Assembly: GCA_007859745.1 (NCBI GenBank) | Contig: SMLU01000001.1 | Location: 2,542,001 to 2,606,000, forward strand | Reading direction: 5' to 3' | DNA length: 64,000 nt | Source: Phycisphaerae bacterium RAS1 | GTDB taxonomy: Bacteria; Planctomycetota; Phycisphaerae; UBA1845; Fen-1342 | Part shown: positions 24,331 to 32,133 of the stretch, piece by piece | Layout of the letters: each line of letters begins with the position of its first letter | Numbering within the stretch: the stretch's first letter is position 1 | Position numbers and translations under genes: made by a program | Notes under the pieces: generated by a model | The model's database searches: none | Seen by the model: only the letters and a program-made list of their open reading frames with translations | What the model was told of the DNA's origin: nothing

Positions 24331-27041
24331 TTCTCGTTCCGCACCAGTTCCCGGCCCGCCGTCGTCGCCGGGCTCCAGCCCAGCACGACCGGCGTGTGAA
24401 ACGCGCTCTCAAACACGTCCGCCTTGCGCCGCGCGATGCGCAGGTTGACGTCCGGACGATCCGAAGCGCCGGCCAAAATCGTGACGCGCTCCGCGTCCAC
24501 GCTCACCGTCGCGTCGGTCACGTCCTGAAGATGCTCGCGATCCAGGCCGTCGGCGATCCTCAAGATGCCGGCCAGGTGCCACACCAGCCGCTGATCATCT
24601 TCGTTCAGATTCCGCAGATGCGGATCTTTGAGTCGAGGACCGCGTCCGCGGTGATACCGCGCGATATTCGCGATGATCTCCAGCTCCCGCCGCGAATACA
24701 CGTCCAGGTCGGCGTGCAGGATCATATCGTAACTGTGCTTCTCGTGGTCGCGCTCGGCGATCAGCCAGCCTACGTCATGCAGGAGCGCGGCCGCGTGCAG
24801 CAGGTCCCGCGCCTCGCGCCCGGCCCAGACGCCGCCGGCGTCCGGAAAGGCCTCGGAAAGCTGGTCAAACAGCCGCTGCGCCAAGCGGGCCACGTGTTCG
24901 CTGTGCGGCTTGTCGTAACGGCAGCGGCGCGCATAGGCCCGCACCGCCGCCAGCGCCGAACGCGAGAAATGCGGCGGGCGGACGGCGACGGCCCCCAACT
25001 CGTCGATCATTCTCGAAAGCAGCCCGTCGCGGATGCCGCCGTCATGCACGCGCAGCCGGTGGACCCGCAGCCGCTTCATCAGCCGCTCGATGATGCACAG
25101 CCCGGCGACGATGATCTCGGCCCGCTGCGCATTGATTCCCGGCACGCGCCGCCGTTCCTCGAGCGTCATCCGCCGCAGCCAGTTCACACTCTCCAGCAGC
25201 TCACGATGCGTCAGCTCCAGGCCGCGCACGGCGAATGGAAACCGCCCGTCGCCCGCCGCTGTGCCGCGCAGCAGCACCGCCCGCGCCAGGCTCGTAAACG
25301 TGCCGCCCGTGCCGATGATCATCTCCAGCGGGTAGGGCGCCTCTCCCACGATTTCGCGGATTTTGTCGTCCACGCTTCGCCGCATCTTCGCGAAGTAGTA
25401 TTTTCCGCCGCCGCCGCGCCGGCTGAATTGCTCCGTCAGCCGAACGCCGCCCAGCGGCAGCTTGTGAATCGCGTCGATTACGCCGCCGGCGCTGAACACC
25501 AGCTCCGTGCTGCCGCCGCCGATGTCGGCGACGGCGATGCGGCGCTCATCGAGGTCAAAGCTGCTCGCCACGCTGACGAACGCCAGCCGGGCCTCTTCGT
25601 CCGCGTCGATCGGCTCGATCTCGATCCCCGCCTGCTTGCGCGCCAGCTCGACAAACTCGCCGCCGTTCGAGGCTTCGCGGACGGCGGACGTGCCCACGGC
25701 GCGGATGCGGTCCACATGGTAGTCGACCGCGATCTGCCGCATGCGCCGCAAGGCGGCGATGGAACGCTCGACGGCCCCCGCATCCAGTCGCCCGGAGACA
25801 TACAGCCCCGCTCCCAACCGCGTGGTTTCCTTGACGTCCTCGATCACGCGAAAGCGAACCGTCGGGTCGCTTTCCGCGACCACCAGGCGGATGCTGTTGG
25901 TCCCCACGTCGATCGCCGCCACCCGGTGATGCTGTGGAATCGTCGGCGGCGGCCCGGCGTCCGGGTCGAAACCCATTCCGTCCCCCTCCAGCAGCGAACG
26001 GTGCAGCGGGCGGCGCAGCATCCGCCGCGGCGCGCAGCACAGCCGGATCATCGCGTCCAGCCGCTTGAACAGCGCGATCGTCTCCGGGGCCGCCCAGTAC
26101 TGAACGAATTCGGCGTGCAGCCGGTCGCGCTCGGCAACGTAGCGGCCGCACACGCGCGCAATGTCCGCCGAGCGAATTGCCCCGGCCTCCCCGTTCTTCT
26201 GGCGCCCGCGACGGACGTCGAGCCGCAGCAGCAGCGCCTCGGCCCGCTGCACCAGCTCGACGCGATCATTGATGTCTCCGAGCTTCGTCTGCATCTCCGC
26301 GATGCGCGGGTAGATTTCGTCGCGAAAACGAGACGGAAAGCAGCCGGCGAAAACCTCCAGCCCGTACCGCAGCCGTTTGCCGCGCAGCCGCAGCGCGTGC
26401 AGCGCCGGCAGCTCGCGCAGCGCCGCCGGCGGCGAATTCCGAACGGCCGCCAGCTCTTCCGGCAGCATCTTGCCCGCCAGCTCCGACAGCGTGTATGCCG
26501 GCAACCCCGCCGCCGCCGTCACGTCCAGCAGCACGGCCGAATCACACGCCTCGGGCGCGCGCATCGGGCGAAGAAGCTTGCGGCGAAGCGCGTTCAGCCG
26601 CCGCCGGCCGGGAAGCCCCAGCACACGCACGCGGCGGTCCTCACGCCGCACATCCTGAAGCAGCGCCGCGTACGCATCGCGCAGCGCGGGCTCGGCCCTT
26701 GCCGCGTCCGCCGCGATGATCTCGGCGTGCACGTCCCGGCGCCGCGCGGCGGCGACGCTGCTGCGAACGCTCCTCAGCCGTCGCCGCAGCTTGCGATGAA
26801 CACGCGCGTCGCAGTAACGCTTGAAGTTGCGAAGCACGGCGGCGGCGCGGCGCGTGGCGACGCGCAGTTGGTGAACCGCCTCCACCGCCCGCGGATCGCC
26901 GACGATTCCCGGCGCGGCCTCCGGCAGCAAACGCGACACGGCGCACAGCCGCAGGCGCAGCAGCACCCGGGCGGCGACGGCGCAGGGCGTGTCGCCGTGC
27001 AGCCCTTCGACCCACTTGTCGCGCCACGCCGGCCGGTTCAT
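24327..27041 (-). CDS. CHAD - Ppx/GppA - HD-domain fusion (polyphosphate/ppGpp phosphatase-like)
   Basis: The 904-residue protein joins three domains. Residues about 15-335 are a CHAD domain (VHQLRVATRRAAAVLRNFKR, then LRLRGKRLRYGLEVFAG), a basic helical module that binds polyphosphate. Residues about 373-685 are a Ppx/GppA phosphatase (VAAIDVGTNSIRLVVAE, then AVADIGGGSTELVFS, then GTGGTFTSLA). Residues about 715-870 are an HD-type domain (HSEHVARLAQRLFDQL, then LLHDVGWL). Exopolyphosphatases often end in an HD-like domain; the CHAD fusion at the front is the unusual part. Both gene ends overlap thymidylate kinase-like genes by four bases. The likely role is sensing or trimming polyphosphate or (p)ppGpp in the cytosol. 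Confidence 0.9.
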   Translation of the reverse strand: MNRPAWRDKWVEGLHGDTPCAVAARVLLRLRLCAVSRLLPEAAPGIVGDPRAVEAVHQLRVATRRAAAVLRNFKRYCDARVHRKLRRRLRSVRSSVAAARRRDVHAEIIAADAARAEPALRDAYAALLQDVRREDRRVRVLGLPGRRRLNALRRKLLRPMRAPEACDSAVLLDVTAAAGLPAYTLSELAGKMLPEELAAVRNSPPAALRELPALHALRLRGKRLRYGLEVFAGCFPSRFRDEIYPRIAEMQTKLGDINDRVELVQRAEALLLRLDVRRGRQKNGEAGAIRSADIARVCGRYVAERDRLHAEFVQYWAAPETIALFKRLDAMIRLCCAPRRMLRRPLHRSLLEGDGMGFDPDAGPPPTIPQHHRVAAIDVGTNSIRLVVAESDPTVRFRVIEDVKETTRLGAGLYVSGRLDAGAVERSIAALRRMRQIAVDYHVDRIRAVGTSAVREASNGGEFVELARKQAGIEIEPIDADEEARLAFVSVASSFDLDERRIAVADIGGGSTELVFSAGGVIDAIHKLPLGGVRLTEQFSRRGGGGKYYFAKMRRSVDDKIREIVGEAPYPLEMIIGTGGTFTSLARAVLLRGTAAGDGRFPFAVRGLELTHRELLESVNWLRRMTLEERRRVPGINAQRAEIIVAGLCIIERLMKRLRVHRLRVHDGGIRDGLLSRMIDELGAVAVRPPHFSRSALAAVRAYARRCRYDKPHSEHVARLAQRLFDQLSEAFPDAGGVWAGREARDLLHAAALLHDVGWLIAERDHEKHSYDMILHADLDVYSRRELEIIANIARYHRGRGPRLKDPHLRNLNEDDQRLVWHLAGILRIADGLDREHLQDVTDATVSVDAERVTILAGASDRPDVNLRIARRKADVFESAFHTPVVLGWSPATTAGRELVRNEK

Positions 27042-27808
27042 GTCGTCTCGCTCTTCATTCCGGCGACCAGCTCCATCACGCCGTCCTTGATGTCGCGAAA
27101 CACGTCCGAGACGTTCCGGCCGGCGTCGATCACCTTGAACTGATACTCCGCCGCCAGGTCATCGAACACGCCCAGCAGACGCTGCTGGTATCGCACGAAT
27201 GAGCTGAACAGGTCGGACTCTTCCTGGAAATCCATGCCCGATTCCCAGTAGTCAAACACGCCCCGCGCCACGACGCGCGGCAGCAGCTCCGGAACATGCA
27301 CCTTCAGATAGAGCACGCCGTGCGGACGCGGCGCGAAGCGGTACAGATCGCGCAGCCAGCCTCGGTCAATGCCGCGGACGATCGACCGCGCAATGATCGA
27401 ATAAAAATATCGGTCGGTCAGCACCACGAATCCCGCCCGCAGCGCCGGCAGCATGGCGTTTTCGAGCCGGTCGGCGAAATCGGTCGCGTACAGCAGGTCC
27501 AGCGTGCGCTGGCTGGCGGTCGTTCCCAGCTTGGCGCGCCGCAGACCGTCGCCCGCCAGCCGGCTGCGCGATAGCCCGGTGTGCAACACGCCAAAGCCGC
27601 GCGTTTCCAGGTACTCGCGCAAAAGCGCGATGTGCGTCGAGCGGCCGACGCCGTCGGTGCCCTCGACCGCGATCAGCCGGCCGGGAAATTCTGAAATATC
27701 AAATGCCGCGGCGCCCGCGAGGCGAAAGGCGTCGAGCTGCCCCGGCGGCGGGCGATAGGACGGCTCGGACCCCGGTTGCTGAAATGAGTCTTCCGTCGTC
27801 GCGGCCAA
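27038..27808 (-). CDS. Thymidylate kinase-like protein with altered Walker A (second copy)
   Basis: This 256-residue protein is a distant paralogue of the product of 23560-24330, with the same DRY motif (VVLTDRYFYSIIARSIVRG) and the FAPRPHGVLYLKVHVPELL segment. Its P-loop reads VEGTDGVGRSTH: the invariant Walker A lysine is arginine (R56, CGC codon). It also has an about 40-residue Pro/Gln-rich N-terminal extension. It heads the three-gene operon and its stop overlaps the start of the CHAD-Ppx-HD gene. The lysine change may weaken ATP use or mark a subfamily with a different phosphate donor. Confidence 0.82.
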   Translation of the reverse strand: MAATTEDSFQQPGSEPSYRPPPGQLDAFRLAGAAAFDISEFPGRLIAVEGTDGVGRSTHIALLREYLETRGFGVLHTGLSRSRLAGDGLRRAKLGTTASQRTLDLLYATDFADRLENAMLPALRAGFVVLTDRYFYSIIARSIVRGIDRGWLRDLYRFAPRPHGVLYLKVHVPELLPRVVARGVFDYWESGMDFQEESDLFSSFVRYQQRLLGVFDDLAAEYQFKVIDAGRNVSDVFRDIKDGVMELVAGMKSETT

Positions 27809-28217
27809 GGGTAACCCTCTTCACGCGCCCGTCGTCGCCGAGTCTGTTACACGCCGCCAACAGTATAATCCGCCCCTGCGAATTCGCCGAACGGGTAGGG
27901 TCCGCAGTCGCATAGGGTCCGCTGTGCGGACCGAATTCGTCGGGTAGTCGGGTAGGGTCCGCTGTGCGGACCTAATTTGCTGGACGGTAACCGGGCGGTC
28001 CGCACAGCGGACGCTCCGTGCTGCCCGTCGTTGGTCCGCACAGCGGACCCTACACGTTCCCCCACAGCAAAAACGCCGTCCGCATCAGGCAATACGCCAG
28101 AATCAGCAGGATCAGTCGGGTAGGGTCCGCTGTGCGGACCGAATTTGCTGGACGGTAACCGGGCGGTCCGCACAGCGGACGCTCCGTGCTGCCCGTCGTT
28201 GGTCCGCACAGCGGACC
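27809..28217. other. 409-base intergenic region built from palindromes and a tandem duplication
   Basis: The start of the minus-strand kinase-like gene at 27808 and the stop of the minus-strand Ser/Thr kinase at 28218 flank this stretch. From 27909 on it consists of repeated 17-bp palindromes and one full copy plus most of a second copy of a 168-bp unit. The first about 90 bases (27809-27900) form the upstream region of the kinase-like gene and show no clear promoter. Confidence 0.6.
27916..28049. repeat. Cluster of 17-bp palindromes (GGTCCGCTGTGCGGACC)
   Basis: GGTCCGC and GCGGACC arms around TGT (or ACA on the other strand) occur at 27916-27932, 27956-27972 and 28033-28049, with a partial copy near 27994. 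They recur at plus 168 bases because of the tandem duplication. Often the palindrome is preceded by TAG or followed by CTA. Confidence 0.85.
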
Positions 28218-28283
28218 CTACACGTTCCCCCACAGCAAAAACGCCGTCCGCATCAGGCAATACGCCAGAATCAGCAGGATCAG
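27948..28283. repeat. 168-bp tandem duplication covering the 3' end of the kinase gene
   Basis: Positions 27948-28115 and 28116-28283 are two direct copies of a 168-bp unit, differing by eye at one base (T against G after GCGGACC). The right-hand copy contains the last about 22 codons and the stop of the protein kinase gene. The left-hand copy is a silent duplicate of that gene end. Confidence 0.9.
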
Positions 28284-29309
28284 CGCCCGATGCCGCCGCG
28301 CGACGCGCACGCCGCGCTCCAGCGGCCCCTCGCGATACGCCACCACTGGCTGACCACCGAGAAAGCAATCAACGTCCCGCGCCAGCGCAGTGGCCGTCTG
28401 GTAACGATCCTGCGGCTGCTCCGCCAGAGCCTTGCGACAAATCGCCTCTAGCGGCCGTGGAACGCGCAACCCGCCGCGGCGAGGCAGACTCCACGCCCGC
28501 GCCGACGGCTTCGCGTTCGGGGGACGGCCGCTGAGCAGAAAGTGGAGGATCGCCCCCAGCGCGTAAACGTCGCTCGCCGGACCAACCGCGTCCACCTCCC
28601 CGCGCGCCTGCTCCGGCGACATGTAAAGCGGCGTACCAATAACCGCGCCGGACGCGGTGTGCCGCGTCGCCGTCGCTTCTTCATCGCCCGAGTAGGGGGG
28701 CTGCGCGTCCTCTCGGTCCTCGGTTCCGACGATTCTGACGTTGTCAGCCTCCGCCGCAGAATCTCCTTGCTCGGCGTCGCGCGCGCCCTTCGACGGGCGC
28801 AGCAGCTTGGCCACTCCCCAATCCAGCACCAACACCTCTCCGAACGGTCCGACCATGATGTTCTGCGGCTTCAGGTCGCGATGGACGACGCCGTGGGCGT
28901 GGGCGAACGCCGCGGTCTCGCAGATGCGCCCGAAGATGCGCAACCGCTCCGCCCGCGGCATGTCGTCGGCGACGCATTCGTCCAGCCGCCGGCCGCGGAC
29001 GAGCTTCATGACGTAATACGTGCGGCCGTCGGGCAGCCGTCCGAGATCGTGCACCGGAACGATGCCCGGATGTTCGAGCCGGGCGATGACGCGCGCCTCG
29101 CGCAGCATGCGCTCGACCGCGTCTGCATCAAACGCCGGGTCACGCAATACCTTGAGCGCCACCGGTCGCTGAAGGACCGTGTCTTCGGTCAGAAACACGG
29201 CGCCCATGCCGCCCTCGCCGATACGCTCCATGAGGCGATAGCGCGTGCCGCCCAGGTCGGGCCAGCTCACGGCCTGGCGCAGGCGATCCACCGCGGCGTC
29301 CGAGATCAT
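28218..29309 (-). CDS. Serine/threonine protein kinase with C-terminal membrane helix
   Basis: The 363-residue protein has the Hanks-type landmarks in order: glycine loop GEGGMGAVF, VALKVL lysine, HRDLKPQN catalytic loop, DWG in place of DFG (VLDWGVAK, common in planctomycete kinases), then GTPLYMSPEQARGEV. An acidic insert of about 45 residues precedes GTPLY. One membrane helix (ALILLILAYCLMRTAFLLW) ends the protein with only two residues beyond it, so there is no external sensor domain. Its start overlaps the stop of the sigma factor gene by four bases (ATGA), making a coupled sigma/kinase pair. Confidence 0.93.
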   Translation of the reverse strand: MISDAAVDRLRQAVSWPDLGGTRYRLMERIGEGGMGAVFLTEDTVLQRPVALKVLRDPAFDADAVERMLREARVIARLEHPGIVPVHDLGRLPDGRTYYVMKLVRGRRLDECVADDMPRAERLRIFGRICETAAFAHAHGVVHRDLKPQNIMVGPFGEVLVLDWGVAKLLRPSKGARDAEQGDSAAEADNVRIVGTEDREDAQPPYSGDEEATATRHTASGAVIGTPLYMSPEQARGEVDAVGPASDVYALGAILHFLLSGRPPNAKPSARAWSLPRRGGLRVPRPLEAICRKALAEQPQDRYQTATALARDVDCFLGGQPVVAYREGPLERGVRVARRHRALILLILAYCLMRTAFLLWGNV

Positions 29310-30061
29310 TCCGGATCGACTCCAAGCAGTCGGCGCGCCTCGCTGCGGAATTCCACGTCGTCACCCGACATGTCGTACAACTTCTCCAGCACGATCCTTC
29401 GAAATTCCCGCCGCGCCCAGGAGAGGTAATTCGTCACCTGCGTCACGGGCAGGTCGAACTCCTCGGCAAGCTGAGCGTAGGACGGCGCGGCCGGTGCGTC
29501 CGCCGCCAGTACGTCATAGCGCTCAAAAAGCGAGAACTGCACCGACTTGCCCAGCGATTCACAATGCCGCCGCAGCTCGGCCAACCCGACCTCGAACAGC
29601 CCACGCACCCACTCCTGCTCGAAATAGGCTGTCACGTCGCCATCCCGCGCCGCTGGGTGATGCTGGTATTCGCGTTCCGCGTCGGCGAAGTCCAGGCTGA
29701 CGAGCTGCACGTCGCCGCCGCGCTTCAACCGCCGCGCCGCCTTGCGCTCGTTCGAGACGAAGGCGTCGATGCACGCCATCAGGAACGTGCGCAGCGCCGC
29801 CTTGCCGGCGTCATAGCGCCCGAAAATCTCCTTTTCCACCGCGTGTGCGAAAAAGCCCTGCGTCAGGTCTTTGGCTTCCTCGTTGCCGGCGTGCCACTTG
29901 AAGCGGATGTACTTGTAGACCGGTTTCCAGTAGCCCGCGATCAGCACGTCGATTGCCCGCCGCCGCGCCTCCGGGTCGCCGCCGGCCGCGGCGCGCACCG
30001 CCGACGCCCGCGTGGCCGGGAAGCGGCCTGCCGGGCCGCCGATGTCCGTATCGTGATCCAT
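29306..30061 (-). CDS. ECF-like sigma factor coupled to the protein kinase
   Basis: The start chosen is the ATG at 30061 (MDHDTDIGGPAGRFPATRAS), 251 residues; the longer frame upstream only translates a palindromic repeat. Region 2 is seen in YWKPVYKYIRFKWHAGNEEA, DLTQGFFAHAVEKEIFGRYD and LRTFLMACIDAFVSNERKAA. A region 4-like helix-turn-helix lies near the end (YAQLAEEFDLPVTQVTNYLS). This is the planctomycete-type sigma group that is regularly paired with a Ser/Thr kinase gene, as here. Phosphorylation of the sigma factor by the partner kinase is a plausible inference. A 52-bp palindrome lies right upstream of the start. Confidence 0.85.
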   Translation of the reverse strand: MDHDTDIGGPAGRFPATRASAVRAAAGGDPEARRRAIDVLIAGYWKPVYKYIRFKWHAGNEEAKDLTQGFFAHAVEKEIFGRYDAGKAALRTFLMACIDAFVSNERKAARRLKRGGDVQLVSLDFADAEREYQHHPAARDGDVTAYFEQEWVRGLFEVGLAELRRHCESLGKSVQFSLFERYDVLAADAPAAPSYAQLAEEFDLPVTQVTNYLSWARREFRRIVLEKLYDMSGDDVEFRSEARRLLGVDPE

Positions 30062-30072
30062 AGCGCGTTTTC

Positions 30073-30124
30073 GGGGAGCATCGGCGTCTCGCCGGTGCGC
30101 ACCGGCGGGACGCCGATGCTCCCC
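30073..30124. repeat. 52-bp near-perfect palindrome before the sigma factor gene
   Basis: Two 26-base arms, the left starting GGGGAGCATCGGCGTC and the right ending GACGCCGATGCTCCCC, meet at the centre with no loop and differ at one base pair. It ends 12 bases before the sigma gene start on the minus strand. A single arm recurs at 7825-7850. Confidence 0.9.
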
Positions 30125-30151
30125 ATGCAAGTGCGAGAGCGCAATAAGCGA

Positions 30152-30604
30152 CTAGTCGACCACCACGCCGTTGACCGAAACCACGACGCCGAAGGTGTCG
30201 CCTTCGCCGATGAACATGAACTCGATCGTGTCGCCGCAGGAAAAGTCATTGTCGCGTTCGAGCACGCGGGATTCGTCCGCCGTGACCAGCACGCCGCCGA
30301 CGTCCTGCTCCGAGTCGTTGCTGAAGATCGAGCCGAGCTGCTCGCAGTCGATCAGGCGATTGAAACGCTCTGCGGGCAGGAGCGTCCCCGTGGTCAGGCG
30401 CTCGCTGGGGAACAGGCCGGCCAGGAAGCTGGTGTCGTTGTCGAATCGAATGTCGGGCAGCACGTTCAAGGCCGAGCTGTTTACGATGATGACGCGCACG
30501 ACGTTTCCGATCGGCAGAAAAATGCCGCCATCCGGGCACCCGGCCGGGAGGGCAACGAGCGCAATCAGACCCAAAGCGGCGGCGGCAGTTGAACGGTTCT
30601 TCAC
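30152..30604 (-). CDS. Small lipoprotein of unknown function
   Basis: A GTG at 30604 is taken as the start because AGGAG (30616-30612) lies seven bases upstream and the frame then opens with a lipoprotein signal (AAAALGLIALVALPAGC, lipobox LPAGC). The 150-residue product continues with a beta-rich domain (VVRVIIVNSSALNVLPDIRF, then DTIEFMFIGEGDTFGVVVSV). I do not recognise the family. It is probably an envelope protein. It stands alone between the sigma/kinase pair and the divergent phosphohexomutase gene. Confidence 0.65.
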   Translation of the reverse strand: MKNRSTAAAALGLIALVALPAGCPDGGIFLPIGNVVRVIIVNSSALNVLPDIRFDNDTSFLAGLFPSERLTTGTLLPAERFNRLIDCEQLGSIFSNDSEQDVGGVLVTADESRVLERDNDFSCGDTIEFMFIGEGDTFGVVVSVNGVVVD

Positions 30605-30611
30605 AACAAGA

Positions 30612-30616
30612 CTCCT
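30612..30616 (-). promoter_or_regulatory. AGGAG ribosome-binding site that decides a GTG start
   Basis: This AGGAG on the minus strand lies seven bases before the GTG at 30604 and supports that start over longer upstream readings of the same frame. Confidence 0.7.
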
Positions 30617-30752
30617 TTCATGACCTTGGACGCGGCGCGGCTCGTGCGGCATACTCCCGCTTGACGGGCGCCTGCCGATCGTCGGACGCCATGCCAGCTC
30701 GAAGGCCATCGGCATGGCGCGGCGCAGTGATTGTATCGTCCGAGGTTTTCGA

Positions 30753-32087
30753 ATGGCGTTGATGGTCGGAGTTTCGGGCGTGCGCGGCCTGGTCGGAAGC
30801 ACGCTGACGCCTTCGCTGGTGCTGGAGTTCGCCCAGGCGTATGGCACGCTGCTGGGCGGCGGGCGCGTCGTGCTGGCGCGCGACTCGCGACCCAGCGGAG
30901 AGATGTTCGCCGCCGCCGCCGCCGCCGGGCTGGCGGCGGCCGGTTGTCACGTGACCCATCTCGGCATCGTCATGACGCCTGCGGTCGGCTTCGCCATCCG
31001 CGAGGGGAAATTTGCCGGCGGCGTCAGCATCACGGCCAGTCACAATCCGGCGGAGTGGAACGGCGTCAAGTTCCTGGACGAGCTGGGCGTCGCGCCAGAC
31101 GCGGTGCGGGCCCGCGAGATCGCCGCGATTCGCAGTCAGGGCCGCCTGCGGAGCGTCGCGGAAAACTTCGGTGCGCTGACCAGCGACCCGAACGCCGGAG
31201 CGCGGCACGCCTCTGCCGTCCTCGCGCAGGTCGAGGTGAACACGGCGCCGTTGAAAGGCCTCAAGGTCGTCCTCGACAGCATCAACGGCGCCGGCTGCCT
31301 GCACACGCCAGCGTTTCTGAAAACGCTCGGCTGCGACGTCATTCACCTCAACGCTGCGCCCGACGGCCGCTTTTCGCATCCACCCGAGCCGATCCGCGAG
31401 AACCTGGGGCAGCTCTGCGCCGCGGTCCGCCGGCATCGCGCCGCCGCGGGCTTCGCCCAGGATCCGGACGCCGACCGGCTGGCGATCGTGGATGAGAATG
31501 GAACGTACATCGGCGAGGAATACACGCTGGCGCTGGCGGTCGAGTCGGTGCTGTCGCGAAGGCGCGGCCCGGTGGCCGCCAATTTCAGCACATCCCGCAT
31601 GATCGACGACATCGCCCGCCGATATGAAGTGAACGTGTTTCGCACGCCCACCGGCGAATCGCACGTCGCCCGCGCCATGCTCGCCGCGGGCTGCGTCATC
31701 GGCGGCGAAGGCAACGGCGGCGTGATCGACCCACGCGTCTGCCTGGTGCGCGATTCGCTCTCCGCCATGAGCCTGGTGTTGCAGCGGATGGCCGCGACCG
31801 GAAAATCGCTGAGCGGACTGGCGGCCGACATCCCGGCATACGCGGTCGTGAAGCAGAAATTCGAGTGTCCGCCGGAGCGGATACAGGCGGCCGTGGCGGC
31901 CGTCGGCGCCGCGTTCGCGGGCGAGAAGCTGGACGCAACGGACGGCGTACGCGTTGACTTTCCGTCTGCATGGGTGCAGATTCGCGGATCAAACACCGAG
32001 CCGATCCTCCGCATCATCGCCGAGGCGCCGTGCGAGGCGGACGCGCAGGAGTTGATTCGCAAGACCCGCGCCGCGGCTGGATTCTGA
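30753..32087 (+). CDS. glmM: Phosphohexomutase (GlmM / phosphomannomutase family, archaeal-like type)
   Basis: From the ATG at 30753 the protein has 444 residues and all four active-site loops of the alpha-D-phosphohexomutase family: phosphoserine loop SITASHNPAEWNG, metal loop DPDADRLAIV, sugar loop GGEGNGGVI, and phosphate loop RGSNTEPILRI. The GEGNGG form of the sugar loop and the short length are as in the archaeal GlmM/PMM group rather than the bacterial GlmM (GEQSGH). It probably interconverts hexose or hexosamine 1- and 6-phosphates for cell-surface sugars. An alpha-glucan phosphorylase gene follows 46 bases later, so glucose-1-phosphate to glucose-6-phosphate conversion is an alternative role; the symbol is tentative. 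Confidence 0.85.
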   Translation: MALMVGVSGVRGLVGSTLTPSLVLEFAQAYGTLLGGGRVVLARDSRPSGEMFAAAAAAGLAAAGCHVTHLGIVMTPAVGFAIREGKFAGGVSITASHNPAEWNGVKFLDELGVAPDAVRAREIAAIRSQGRLRSVAENFGALTSDPNAGARHASAVLAQVEVNTAPLKGLKVVLDSINGAGCLHTPAFLKTLGCDVIHLNAAPDGRFSHPPEPIRENLGQLCAAVRRHRAAAGFAQDPDADRLAIVDENGTYIGEEYTLALAVESVLSRRRGPVAANFSTSRMIDDIARRYEVNVFRTPTGESHVARAMLAAGCVIGGEGNGGVIDPRVCLVRDSLSAMSLVLQRMAATGKSLSGLAADIPAYAVVKQKFECPPERIQAAVAAVGAAFAGEKLDATDGVRVDFPSAWVQIRGSNTEPILRIIAEAPCEADAQELIRKTRAAAGF

Positions 32088-32133
32088 AACAGTTGAGCCG
32101 GTCCTCTGCGGCCGACGCTACGGATAGGTCACT

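Noticed and set aside
24396-27143. A very long open frame (about 915 codons) on the plus strand opposite the CHAD-Ppx-HD gene
   Set aside because: It is the shadow of the real gene in GC-rich DNA: Arg/His/Gln/Pro-rich, no domain, no ribosome-binding site, and the other strand has clear motifs.
27847-28368. A minus-strand frame that translates the 168-bp duplication as a repeat protein
   Set aside because: The frame only reads the palindromes and duplicated kinase end; the kinase frame is the functional one.
30062-30130. A longer start for the ECF-like sigma factor
   Set aside because: The added residues translate the 52-bp palindrome; the ATG at 30061 gives the usual family start.
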